From Pontibacter roseus DSM 17521 (GTDB lineage: Bacteria; Bacteroidota; Bacteroidia; Cytophagales; Hymenobacteraceae): a DNA stretch of 64,000 nt. Below the pieces are notes generated by a model. It worked only from the letters and a program-made list of their open reading frames with translations. It searched no databases and was not told where the DNA came from. The DNA is taken from contig NZ_KB890762.1 of the NCBI RefSeq assembly GCF_000373265.1, positions 57,705-121,704 on the forward strand, read 5' to 3'. Both the position numbers and the translations under genes were made by a program. Of this stretch, positions 47,474 to 55,526 are shown in pieces; within the stretch, counting starts at the first letter, position 1; each line of letters begins with the position of its first letter.

Positions 47474-47941
47474 ATGGCGAAAGAGAAAGACCGAATCAAG
47501 AAGCACGTCAACATCGTGAACCGCAGGGCTTCTTTTGAATACCAGTTCCTGGACAAGTATACAGCCGGTGTCATGCTCAAAGGCACTGAGATAAAATCCA
47601 TCAGGGAAGGCAAGGTGAACATGCAGGACGGCTACTGTGTCATCCACAACGGAGAGATGTGGCTCCACAACGTGCACATCTCCACTTACACCGAAGGCAC
47701 CCACTACAACCACGAGCCCATGCGGACGCGAAAGCTGCTGCTCAACAAGAGCGAACTGAAGAAACTGGAGAAGGGGCTGCAGGAGCAGGGGGTTACGGTC
47801 ATACCCATCCGGGTGTTCATCAACGACAGGGGCTTTGCTAAAGTAGAGGTTGCACTGGCGCGTGGTAAGAAGCTGCACGACAAGCGCGAAGACATCAAAG
47901 CCAAGGACGTGAAACGCGAGCTGGACAGGAGCGGTTTTTAA
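47474..47941 (+). CDS. smpB: SsrA-binding protein SmpB
   Basis: 155 residues. Motifs N-R-R-A-S-F-E-Y, G-T-E-I-K-S-I-R-E-G-K-V and the basic C-terminal tail D-K-R-E-D-I-K-A-K-D-V-K-R-E are all present. It binds tmRNA and rescues stalled ribosomes. The tmRNA gene (ssrA) is not in the window. Confidence 0.98.
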   Translation: MAKEKDRIKKHVNIVNRRASFEYQFLDKYTAGVMLKGTEIKSIREGKVNMQDGYCVIHNGEMWLHNVHISTYTEGTHYNHEPMRTRKLLLNKSELKKLEKGLQEQGVTVIPIRVFINDRGFAKVEVALARGKKLHDKREDIKAKDVKRELDRSGF

Positions 47942-48047
47942 ATTTCTAGATTAGAGATATTGTAGATTTGAGTATGCTTCTCACTAAAATTTCATTTCCT
48001 GATTTGCCATAATTTCACAATCTTCACATCTTCTAATTTCAAAAAAA

Positions 48048-48824
48048 GTGGACTACGGAATATGTATGCTCAGCCTGGTGCCCATGCGCGCTGAGCCCTC
48101 TGACAAGGCAGAAATGGTGACACAGGTACTCTTTGGGGAATGCCTGGAGGTCATCAGCAGGCAGGGCAACTGGGTAAAGGTGCAACTGGCTACCGACGAA
48201 TACCAGGGCTGGATAGATTACAAGCAGTACCAGCCGGTGACGGCTGGCTATTATCAGGAATGGAAAGCGGCGCAGCACCCACGAGCGCTTGATATCGTGC
48301 AGGTGGTGAGCAACGCGGAGGTGCGCATACCTGTGGGCATTGGGGCATACCTGCCTTTCTTCGACGGGATGAGCATCCGGGTTGGAGAGGAAAACTACCA
48401 ATACACCGGTCGGGCTACGAACCCTGATATGCCAGTTACCCCCGCACAAATCACCAAACTGGCCCTAGGTTTTATTAAGGCGCCCTACTTATGGGGAGGC
48501 AAGTCGATGTTTGGTATCGACTGTTCCGGCTTTACGCAGCAGGTATATGGATTGTGTGGCTTCCAACTACCACGCGATGCGAGCCAGCAGGTGGCGGTAG
48601 GCGAGGAGGTGCATTTCGCGACCCAGACACAGCCCGGCGACCTAGCTTACTTTGCCAATGAGGAGGGGCGCATCACCCATGTGGGCCTCCTGCTGGAGAA
48701 CCAGCAAATCATGCACGCCCATGGCGAGGTCAGAATTGATACGCTGGACCATAACGGCATATACAACGCCGATCGCAAGCGTTATTCTCATAATCTCCGC
48801 ATCATTAAGCGTATTTTTTCCTGA
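48048..48824 (+). CDS. NlpC/P60 peptidase with SH3 domains
   Basis: 258 residues, starting at a GTG. Two N-terminal bacterial SH3-like domains (about 5-130) are followed by the NlpC/P60 cysteine peptidase: catalytic Cys in F-G-I-D-C-S-G-F-T, His in T-H-V-G-L-L and a later His in H-A-H-G-E. It cleaves peptide stems of peptidoglycan. No signal peptide is obvious, a common feature of this Bacteroidota subgroup. Confidence 0.9.
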   Translation: MDYGICMLSLVPMRAEPSDKAEMVTQVLFGECLEVISRQGNWVKVQLATDEYQGWIDYKQYQPVTAGYYQEWKAAQHPRALDIVQVVSNAEVRIPVGIGAYLPFFDGMSIRVGEENYQYTGRATNPDMPVTPAQITKLALGFIKAPYLWGGKSMFGIDCSGFTQQVYGLCGFQLPRDASQQVAVGEEVHFATQTQPGDLAYFANEEGRITHVGLLLENQQIMHAHGEVRIDTLDHNGIYNADRKRYSHNLRIIKRIFS

Positions 48825-48906
48825 TTCTCAGCATTTTTCTTCGAACATAGGCTATAACGAGTCGGTTAAATCTCGTAGAAGCATAGCATAAGTTCGAGGA
48901 AAGTCT

Positions 48907-49413
48907 ATGAGAGACAAGGTGCTTATATTGAACCAGGACTTTAGTGCCATTGCCATTTGCACAGTGCACAAAGCCTTTTTACTGGTGTACCTTCAGAAGG
49001 CCGAGATGGTGTCAAAGGCCAACGGTGCCGTATTGCGCACAGTGAGCGCCTCCTTTCCTATACCTTCAGTTATTCGGTTGCAGCGCTATGTCAAAGTGCC
49101 CTACTATGGCATTGCCCTTAGCCGGCACAACGTGCTCCGCCGCGACAACTTCCTTTGCCAGTACTGCGGCACCAACAAGAACCTGACGCTGGACCACCTG
49201 TTGCCACGCTCCAGGGGAGGGGAGACCAACTGGCTCAACCTGGTGACGGCCTGCTCCAGGTGCAACTCCCGCAAAGGCGACCGTACCCCCGAAGAGGCCG
49301 GTCTGAAGCTCCTCCGAAAACCATCCAAACCCTCCCTGTTAACCTTCCTGCAACTGCACCTCAACACCAACAACGAAGACTGGAGCTTATACCTCAACGT
49401 GAAAAATAAGTAG
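48907..49413 (+). CDS. HNH endonuclease family protein
   Basis: 168 residues. The HNH motif spans about residues 90-125: C-Q-Y-C-G, L-D-H-L-L-P-R-S-R-G-G, N-L-V-T-A-C-S-R-C-N. The two CxxC pairs bind zinc. Such stand-alone HNH proteins with an N-terminal V-L-I-L-N-Q-D-F segment are widespread in Bacteroidota and Cyanobacteria; whether they cut DNA in vivo is unknown. Confidence 0.9.
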   Translation: MRDKVLILNQDFSAIAICTVHKAFLLVYLQKAEMVSKANGAVLRTVSASFPIPSVIRLQRYVKVPYYGIALSRHNVLRRDNFLCQYCGTNKNLTLDHLLPRSRGGETNWLNLVTACSRCNSRKGDRTPEEAGLKLLRKPSKPSLLTFLQLHLNTNNEDWSLYLNVKNK

Positions 49414-49602
49414 TATTATTCTTCTGCTAAAATATTTAGCTTGTGTTATGTAAATGGTTTATAACCAAATGGTATTTGTTGCTGATATGAAGTAAAGGTG
49501 TGATTATGTATTTGTATGGTGTTACTCCAGTTTTTATGCCCATTACCTATACATTGTAGCTAGAGCTTCCCCGTTCTTCTACCTAAATTGTTCTATAGTC
49601 TC

Positions 49603-49766
49603 GCCTGTGCGGCGGGCACCTACTTTTTGTCTTGACACAAAAAGTAGGCAAAAAAGTCAAGATGCTCCAAACTCGCTAACCGCTCGAACAGTGGAGCACC
49701 ATCAAGTGCACCTGGCCCAAGCCGCTGCTCCGTAGTTGCTGTTGTAAGTATGTCTTGCTATACCTG
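49603..49766 (+). repeat. Dispersed intergenic repeat, copy 2
   Basis: Homologous to 5501-5682. This copy retains a perfect 12 bp hairpin (arms 49619-49630 and 49637-49648, starting CCTACTTTTTGT) that is degenerate in copy 1. It ends in a GCTATACCTG motif. The palindrome plus a following CAAAAAAGTCAAG stretch resembles short repeats common in Bacteroidota intergenic DNA. Confidence 0.8.
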
Positions 49767-50207
49767 CCAGTGTCCTGTGCTACAGCGCTTCAATGTCACG
49801 TACAGTAACGGCAGAAAGTCCCCCTTCGAAGGGGGCAGGGGGATGTCAATCGTTCCCGATTCATTTCTAATGAGGGGTGGGTTAAGGAAAAGGTATAGCT
49901 AAATGCTGCAGCCATAAAGCCTATACCGGCCGAATAATAAAGACAGGCTCTCCTCCATAGACAAGGAGAGGCAGGGGTGGTTGGACCCGGCTATACCTAT
50001 ACCTTATAGACTTGTGAATGCTTAACACACCTATACCTGGCAGCACCTACCTTTATGCCCAAAACCTTCTTATAATAGGTATAGCAAGAGCCAAATAGCG
50101 ACTTCAAACGAGATGAATGGCAAGGGTGCTCTAATACAGTCACTTACAGGGTGCTGCAGTCTGCTAAACTTATAGACTGTTTGCTTTCATAAGTTTAAAG
50201 TATTCCT
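49767..50207. other. Repeat-rich intergenic DNA before rpsA
   Basis: No gene is seen. There is a G/C-run hairpin near 49830-49858 (a CCCCCTTC...GAAGGGGG pair), and four octamers in about 200 bases (49893, 49989, 50079 and overlapping CCTATACC variants near 50000-50036). A short stretch near 49945-49980 also looks repetitive. The 49414-49602 part is AT-rich with nothing recognised. Confidence 0.55.
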
Positions 50208-50215
50208 TACTTTTG
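50208..50215 (+). promoter_or_regulatory. Candidate rpsA -7 box
   Basis: TACTTTTG matches TANNTTTG exactly. A TTTG at 50180-50183 precedes it with a 24-base gap, slightly long. The start codon is about 106 bases downstream, leaving a long GC-rich leader that can form small hairpins. Confidence 0.5.
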
Positions 50216-50321
50216 TCCCTTCATTCGAGTGAATGGACCCTGGCTGAACCCGGGGAATGTAAAATCTATCCAAACCGGCTCATTGCTCTAGGTCGGTGGC
50301 TATCCAGAGCAGCAGAATAAT

Positions 50322-52208
50322 ATGAGTAATTCTCCAGACAATTTTGATTGGGACAAGTTTGAATCCCAAGGTTTCGGTGGCGGCTACAGCAAAGACGAGC
50401 GCGCTGAAATGGAAAAAATGTATGACGACACCCTGACTACCGTACAGGAGCAGGAGGTTGTTAAAGGAACCGTGGTAGGCATCACTGATCGTGACGTGAT
50501 TCTGAACATCGGTTTCAAATCTGACGGCCTGGTGCCAGTTTCAGAATTCAGAGACCTTCCTGAGCTGAAAGTGGGTGACGAGGTGGAAGTGTTTATTGAA
50601 GACCAGGAAGACCCGAACGGTCAGCTTATCTTGTCCCGCAAGAAGGCGAAAATCGTTAGCGCCTGGGCTCGTATCTATGACGCACTCGAGAACGATAACG
50701 TTCTGGAAGGCGTGGTGAAGAGAAGAACCAAAGGTGGTCTTATCATGGACCTCTACGGTGTTGAAGCCTTCTTGCCAGGTTCTCAGATTGACGTGAAGCC
50801 AATCCGTGACTTCGACGTGTTCGTAGGCAAGAAGATGGAAGTGAAAGTTGTGAAAATCAACGCCGCTTTCGACAACGTGGTAGTATCTCACAAAGTACTT
50901 ATCGAGAAAGACCTCGAGCAGCAGCGTGCAGCCATCCTGAACAACCTGGAAAAAGGACAGGTTCTGGAAGGTGTTATCAAGAACATGACAAACTTCGGTG
51001 TGTTCATCGATCTTGGTGGCGTAGACGGTCTGCTTCACATCACAGATATCTCTTGGGGACGTATTAACCACCCAGAAGAAGTATTGAACCTGGATCAGAA
51101 GGTGAACGTGGTAGTGCTTGACTTCGACGATGACAAGAAGCGTATCTCTCTTGGCATGAAGCAGCTTACTCCGCACCCATGGGATGCATTGCCAGCTGAA
51201 ATTGAGGTTGGCTCACGCGTGAAGGGTAGAATCGTGAACGTGGCGGATTACGGCGCATTCCTGGAGCTTATGCCAGGTGTTGAAGGCCTGATCCACGTTT
51301 CTGAAATGAGCTGGTCACAGCACCTGCGCAACCCACAGGACTTCATCAAGCAGAACGACGAAGTAGAGGCGGTTGTGTTAACGCTTGACCGCGACGAGCG
51401 CAAGATGTCACTTGGCATCAAGCAGCTGACTGAAGATCCTTGGACGAAAGAAGACGTGATTACGAAATACGCAATAGGCTCTAAGCACACAGGCGTAGTT
51501 CGTAACCTGACAAACTTCGGTCTGTTCCTGGAGTTGGAAGAAGGTGTTGACGGTCTGGTACACGTATCTGACCTGTCTTGGACTAAGAAAATCAAGCACC
51601 CATCTGAGTTCGTGAAAGTTGGTGAGAACCTGGACGTGGTTGTTCTGGAGCTGGACGTAGCTAACAGAAGACTGGCCCTTGGTCACAAGCAACTGGAGGA
51701 GAACCCTTGGGATACGTTTGAGTCCGTGTTCAACATCGGTTCTGTGCACAGAGCTACTGTTCTGGAGAAATCTGAGCGTGGCGCCACACTGGAGCTGCCA
51801 TACGGCATCGAAGGTTTCGCTTTCCCGAAAGGTCTGACGAAAGAAGACGGTTCTCAGGTAGAGGCAGGCGAGTCGCTTGACTTCCGAGTAACTGAGTTCT
51901 CTAAAGACGACCGTAAAATCATCCTTTCGCACACATCTACTCACACGGAGACGGCAGACGCTGCCCGCGTAGCAAAAGCTACGAAGAAAGCTGCTCCAGC
52001 CGGTGGTGGAGAGAAGAAAGAAGCGAAAGCTCCTAAAGTACAGAAAGAAGCAGACCGCTCTACCCTTGGTGACCTGGATGCCCTTTCTGCCCTGAAAGAG
52101 CAGATGATGGAAAATGAGAAAGAAGCTGGCGTGAAGAAACTGGAGGCTGCTGCAAAGAAGTCTAAAGGTTCTGACGAAGAGTCTTCTGAGGAAGAGAACA
52201 ACGCTTAG
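50322..52208 (+). CDS. rpsA: 30S ribosomal protein S1
   Basis: 628 residues. Six S1 RNA-binding domains follow one another from about residue 45 to 540; several contain the F-G-x-F-x-L/I-x-x-G-V-D/E-G-L-x-H-x-S/T pattern. The N-terminus (D-N-F-D-W-D-K-F) is typical of Bacteroidota S1. The last 70 residues are Lys/Ala/Glu-rich and unstructured. Codon use is that of a highly expressed gene. Confidence 0.98.
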   Translation: MSNSPDNFDWDKFESQGFGGGYSKDERAEMEKMYDDTLTTVQEQEVVKGTVVGITDRDVILNIGFKSDGLVPVSEFRDLPELKVGDEVEVFIEDQEDPNGQLILSRKKAKIVSAWARIYDALENDNVLEGVVKRRTKGGLIMDLYGVEAFLPGSQIDVKPIRDFDVFVGKKMEVKVVKINAAFDNVVVSHKVLIEKDLEQQRAAILNNLEKGQVLEGVIKNMTNFGVFIDLGGVDGLLHITDISWGRINHPEEVLNLDQKVNVVVLDFDDDKKRISLGMKQLTPHPWDALPAEIEVGSRVKGRIVNVADYGAFLELMPGVEGLIHVSEMSWSQHLRNPQDFIKQNDEVEAVVLTLDRDERKMSLGIKQLTEDPWTKEDVITKYAIGSKHTGVVRNLTNFGLFLELEEGVDGLVHVSDLSWTKKIKHPSEFVKVGENLDVVVLELDVANRRLALGHKQLEENPWDTFESVFNIGSVHRATVLEKSERGATLELPYGIEGFAFPKGLTKEDGSQVEAGESLDFRVTEFSKDDRKIILSHTSTHTETADAARVAKATKKAAPAGGGEKKEAKAPKVQKEADRSTLGDLDALSALKEQMMENEKEAGVKKLEAAAKKSKGSDEESSEEENNA

Positions 52209-52229
52209 TACTAAGCTTGTCCTATAATG

Positions 52230-52260
52230 AAAGGCCCCGGAGCAATCCGGGGCCTTTTTT
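52230..52260 (+). terminator. Terminator of rpsA
   Basis: A 12 bp perfect inverted repeat (AAAGGCCCCGGA and complement) with a four-base loop and a run of six T. It lies between convergent rpsA and the zinc-ribbon gene. Confidence 0.95.
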
Positions 52261-52266
52261 GTTGTG

Positions 52267-52653
52267 CTATACCTTGTTCTTCTCCATGTACGGCTGCCAG
52301 TTGACGATGAGCACCTTCTCCTCCTCGAGCAGCAGGTAGCCGTAGTCGTAGCAGAAGTGGTAGGTGTTGCCCTGCCTGGTGCGGTAGAGGTGGGTGAAGT
52401 GGCGGAAGTCGAAGCCGGCCACTTGCAGCACCTCCCGCTTGAGGGTGGTCTTGCCCTCGGGGCTGAAGCGCTGCAGCACAAAGCGGTTGTGCCGCAGTTT
52501 GAGGTTGGTCTCCTTCATCAGGCGCTCGCCCGCGTCCTCGGAGCGGCGGCGGTTGCTGGCCGCCGCCCGGCACTGGTTGGAGCAGTACCGTTTCCCGGCC
52601 CTGCCCACCAGCGGCTGGTCACAGGCTTCACAGTTCCTTTTCGTGTAGTCCAT
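52267..52653 (-). CDS. Zinc-ribbon protein of unknown function
   Basis: 128 residues. A zinc finger near the N-terminus is made by C-E-A-C and Y-C-S-N-Q-C-R, as in DUF2116-like proteins. The rest is basic, with Y-L-L-L-E-E-E-K-V-L-I-V near the end. It is divergent from the recombinase gene across a 134 bp palindrome-rich spacer, so it could be a DNA-binding regulator or accessory factor of the recombinase, but this is only position-based. Confidence 0.72.
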   Translation of the reverse strand: MDYTKRNCEACDQPLVGRAGKRYCSNQCRAAASNRRRSEDAGERLMKETNLKLRHNRFVLQRFSPEGKTTLKREVLQVAGFDFRHFTHLYRTRQGNTYHFCYDYGYLLLEEEKVLIVNWQPYMEKNKV

Positions 52654-52680
52654 AGGCTGTATGCTGTTGTAAACGCACGT

Positions 52681-52746
52681 AAACGTTTTAAGTCGTTATA
52701 TACGTTTATAAGCGCACTTATGCGCACAATCTGCGCTTAAGTGCGC
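52681..52746. promoter_or_regulatory. Palindrome-rich control region of recombinase and zinc-ribbon genes
   Basis: The arms GCGCACTTA (52712-52720) and TAAGTGCGC (52738-52746) are perfect inverted repeats with TGCGCA-type sub-repeats between them. An AAACGT/ACGTTT pair lies upstream. The region is between two divergent genes, so it fits an operator or a recombination-control site. Confidence 0.5.
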
Positions 52747-52787
52747 CCAATGCCCGAATTTGGTGCCTGTATCAGCTACCATGTACC

Positions 52788-54239
52788 ATGACAAACGCCA
52801 GCTCCCATCCTGCTTTGTACCTGAACGCCCTTGAGCATGAGGGAAAACGCTTCATCCGCCTGTGGTTTAAGGCGAACCCCTTCATCGCCAGGCGCCTGAA
52901 GGAGGCCGATTGGGTAAAGTTCAGCAAAACCTACAAGTGCTTCGTGATGCACCGGACCGACCAGTGCATCGAGAAGCTGCATCAGCACTTCGAGGGGCTG
53001 GCCAAAGTGGACGCCCGCTACCTGGACAGGCCCAAGCGGCTCCGCCCTGCTGAGGGAGCCACCGTTCTGGCCGCAGGGCACGCCTCCGACCCGCTGCCGC
53101 GGATGACTGTCCTGCCCGTAGTGCGCCTGCAGCCGCTCGAGCACGAGGGCAGGACGCTCATCCAGCTCTCCTTCCAGTATAGCAAAGACATCTATACCTG
53201 CCTTTGGCGCTTCGGCGGCTGCACCTGGCTCAAGGAGCTCAAGTGTTTTGCCATGCCCAACGAGAGCCGCGTGTTCCACGAGCTGCTGGACGCGCTGGAG
53301 GGCACGGCGCAGGTATGGCTGGCCCAGACGCTCAAGATTCGTGATTTGCCGCTGCAGGCGCGGCTCTGGGAGCAGGGCTATGTGAAGGGGACGGGCTACA
53401 TCCCCTGCCCACTGCCATTCATAGAGAAGCTCTTCCTGCTCAACTACTCCATGAACACCATCCGCACCTACCACGCGCTGCTGCTGCGCTTCCTCAACGG
53501 GCATAGCGAAAACGGGCTGCAGCAGATAGACGCCTTCTCGGCAGAGGAGGTCAACCGTTACCACCGGGGCATGGTGCAGAGCCAGAGGTATTCCCACTCC
53601 ACCGTGAGCCAGAGTATCAACGCTGTCAAGTTCTATTTCCAGCGGGTGCTGGGCCGCCACAGCGTGCGACTCGAGGAGGTGGAGCGCCCGGAGAAGCCCA
53701 GCCGCCTGCCGCAGGTGCTCAGCAAGCAGGAGGTGCAGCGCATTCTCTCCGTCACCGAAAACCTGAAGCACCGCTGCCTGCTGCAGCTGCTCTACGCGGG
53801 CGGGCTTCGCATCAGCGAGGTCATCAATCTGAGGATTAGCGACGTGCAGTCAGACCGCAATCTGCTCTTCATCAGGGGCGGCAAGGGCAAGAAGGACCGT
53901 ACCACGCTGCTCTCCCAGAAGCTGCTGGAGAACCTGAGGGCCTATTACAAGCAGTACCGCCCCAAGGTGTGGCTATTTGAGGGGCAGACGGGCGGGCAGT
54001 ACACGGTGGAGAGCATCCGCGGTGTGTTCAGGGCCAGCATGGAAAAGGCGGGGGTGAAGACAAAGGCCACGCCGCACACGCTCCGGCACTCTTTTGCCAC
54101 GCACCTGCTGGAGCAGGGAACGGACCTGCGCTACATCCAGACGCTGCTCGGGCACCGCTCCAGCAGGACCACCGAGATTTACACCCACGTGACGAGCTAC
54201 GCCCTGGATAAAATCACGAGCCCGCTAGATTGTCTGTAG
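52788..54239 (+). CDS. Tyrosine recombinase with duplicated N-terminal module
   Basis: 483 residues, far longer than XerC/D (about 300). The N-terminus holds two copies of one module (about residues 15-78 and 117-178), each opening with L-E-H-E-G and carrying a W-x-K...K-C-F-x-M core. A core-binding domain (about 208-290) and catalytic domain (about 310-483) follow. Catalytic residues are R341, K366, H430, R433, H456 and Y465; the protein ends in S-P-L-D, as in IntI. The K366-to-H430 spacing is XerD-like, so the IntI-specific insertion is absent. It lies directly upstream of a cassette array in the same orientation. Composition and octamers match the host. Confidence 0.9.
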   Translation: MTNASSHPALYLNALEHEGKRFIRLWFKANPFIARRLKEADWVKFSKTYKCFVMHRTDQCIEKLHQHFEGLAKVDARYLDRPKRLRPAEGATVLAAGHASDPLPRMTVLPVVRLQPLEHEGRTLIQLSFQYSKDIYTCLWRFGGCTWLKELKCFAMPNESRVFHELLDALEGTAQVWLAQTLKIRDLPLQARLWEQGYVKGTGYIPCPLPFIEKLFLLNYSMNTIRTYHALLLRFLNGHSENGLQQIDAFSAEEVNRYHRGMVQSQRYSHSTVSQSINAVKFYFQRVLGRHSVRLEEVERPEKPSRLPQVLSKQEVQRILSVTENLKHRCLLQLLYAGGLRISEVINLRISDVQSDRNLLFIRGGKGKKDRTTLLSQKLLENLRAYYKQYRPKVWLFEGQTGGQYTVESIRGVFRASMEKAGVKTKATPHTLRHSFATHLLEQGTDLRYIQTLLGHRSSRTTEIYTHVTSYALDKITSPLDCL

Positions 54240-54337
54240 AATTAATATATATTAGCTGATGAAAATATTAATCTATGAAAGAAGTGAGAGTCGGTCGTAA
54301 AGGATGCATGAAGATGCCAAAAAAGGCGAATTCCTCC

Positions 54338-54388
54338 TTTGCACATAGTGCCAATAACCGTATGTTCACGCTTTCGAGGTAGTTAGGC
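54338..54388 (+). promoter_or_regulatory. Candidate cassette promoter (Pc) and attI-like site
   Basis: TTTG at 54338-54341 and TATGTTCA at 54361-54368 are 19 bases apart, the Bacteroidota spacing; the -7 box has two mismatches. The core site GTTAGGC at 54382-54388 follows, and the first cassette begins inside it at 54383. No attC-like palindrome lies upstream of this core, so it behaves like attI. A 35-codon ORF (54275-54382) ends exactly at the crossover base, reminiscent of ORF-11 of class 1 attI, but this may be chance. Confidence 0.55.
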
Positions 54389-54403
54389 GGCAACTATAGA
54401 AAA

Positions 54404-54802
54404 ATGAATCAGCTCTTTAGTAGATTTTTAAAAAAGAAAATAATGACTCAGGAAGAGATTCTCAATCTATCTGTTGCCATAGCGCTTGAGTGGGGACAGA
54501 ACTGGAACCAGCCGATTCAAGAAAGGCTAACTAAAAAGCTTCCTTTCTTGACAACAAATGAATTAGATGAATTAAACATTAAGAGCAAAGAAGTCCTAAC
54601 GGCTGGATTTAATATAATAAGAGCGACTTTAGAAAAATTGACCGACAAGGGAGAAATAATCAAAGAAAAGGATTTAAAGGCGGAATTTGAAAATGAATTA
54701 ACTGCCTTGTATCCGTGGATAAGTCACGTGAATATCAAAAGCATTTGCAACCAGGGCTTGTATTACAGTTGGAAAAATGGACTTGGTGAATGTGTTAAAT
54801 AA
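54404..54802 (+). CDS. Cassette 1: hypothetical protein
   Basis: 132 residues, no signal peptide, predicted mostly helical, with Trp-rich N-terminal part (A-L-E-W-G-Q-N-W-N-Q-P) and an acidic, lysine-rich centre. No family recognised. Start codon 21 bases after the crossover point and stop a few bases before the R'' box, the tight packing expected of a cassette. Probably expressed from the upstream Pc-like promoter. Confidence 0.75.
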   Translation: MNQLFSRFLKKKIMTQEEILNLSVAIALEWGQNWNQPIQERLTKKLPFLTTNELDELNIKSKEVLTAGFNIIRATLEKLTDKGEIIKEKDLKAEFENELTALYPWISHVNIKSICNQGLYYSWKNGLGECVK

Positions 54803-54811
54803 AAAGTCGCC

Positions 54812-54879
54812 GCCTAACAATGCATAAAAGTCACCCTTCGGCCGACGGCCTTGCGCGTCGTTTATACGAGCCGTTATGT
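54812..54879 (+). other. attC-like site 1
   Basis: 68 bp. R'' GCCTAAC (perfect RYYYAAC) and R' GTTATGT flank an imperfect hairpin with a GGCCGACGGCC centre. R'' with its three preceding bases (GCCGCCTAAC) is the reverse complement of the cassette 1 opening GTTAGGCGGC. Confidence 0.83.
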
Positions 54880-54914
54880 GTCACTTTAAACAATAGAAAA
54901 AAGAAGGCAATCTA

Positions 54915-55466
54915 ATGAGAACTTTACTGTTGGTGATGGCTCTAATGTGGGCAGCTTTCGTGCTTCTCATAGGATTTTGGATGTTTCTCTACACACCAGA
55001 ACAAATAGAAAAGGATAAAATCTTTGTAGAAGAAGAATTAAGACCAGCTGTTAGTTTTGTGAAAAGCTTCAAGAAAGAAAATAATAGACTTCCTTCTAAC
55101 CGAGAATTTTATACTTGGGAAAGGGACTACTATAACGACTATTCAAGTGACCTGAACCAAGACGCTGATTCATTAGTGGCTGGTTTAGGAAGGGTACAGT
55201 ACATTAGGAATAATAGCGATATAGCCAGTGATGACCTACAGAAATTTAAACAAGCTGATTGGGATAAGGACTTTGCTATAGGTGTGTGGCGTGGGGATTG
55301 GTGGGAGTATTACTATTCGTGGACCGATAGCTACGATACCAATAGCTATTCATGGGATGATGGAATTATTGGATTAATATGGACCACTTTAATAGGTGCT
55401 TTCCCTCTACTATTGTTGTGGTATTACAGAAGAAAAAGCAAAACACATAACATGGCACAGGCTTAA
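54915..55466 (+). CDS. Cassette 2: two-helix membrane protein
   Basis: 183 residues. One N-terminal membrane helix (L-L-V-M-A-L-M-W-A-A-F-V-L-L-I) and one near the C-terminus (G-L-I-W-T-T-L-I-G-A-F-P-L-L-L-L) flank an acidic, tyrosine- and aspartate-rich extracytoplasmic domain. The final residues N-M-A-Q-A are encoded inside the attC, a common consequence of cassette packing. No family recognised. Confidence 0.8.
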   Translation: MRTLLLVMALMWAAFVLLIGFWMFLYTPEQIEKDKIFVEEELRPAVSFVKSFKKENNRLPSNREFYTWERDYYNDYSSDLNQDADSLVAGLGRVQYIRNNSDIASDDLQKFKQADWDKDFAIGVWRGDWWEYYYSWTDSYDTNSYSWDDGIIGLIWTTLIGAFPLLLLWYYRRKSKTHNMAQA

Positions 55467-55509
55467 GTCTCGGCTGACGCCTTACCTTAGCCTGTACTAA
55501 CCGTTATGT
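55445..55509 (+). other. attC-like site 2
   Basis: 65 bp from R'' ACATAAC to R' GTTATGT. Arms ACAGGCTTAAG and CTTAGCCTGT pair with one extra T, like the extrahelical base that sets strand choice in known attC sites. ACACATAAC is the reverse complement of the cassette 2 opening GTTATGTGT. Confidence 0.85.
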
Positions 55510-55526
55510 GCAATAGAGAATAATAG

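Noticed and set aside
49414..50321. Small RNA or tmRNA gene in the 900 bp gap before rpsA
   Set aside because: No tRNA-like ends or tag-coding frame were seen; the structure is explained by repeats and G/C-run hairpins.
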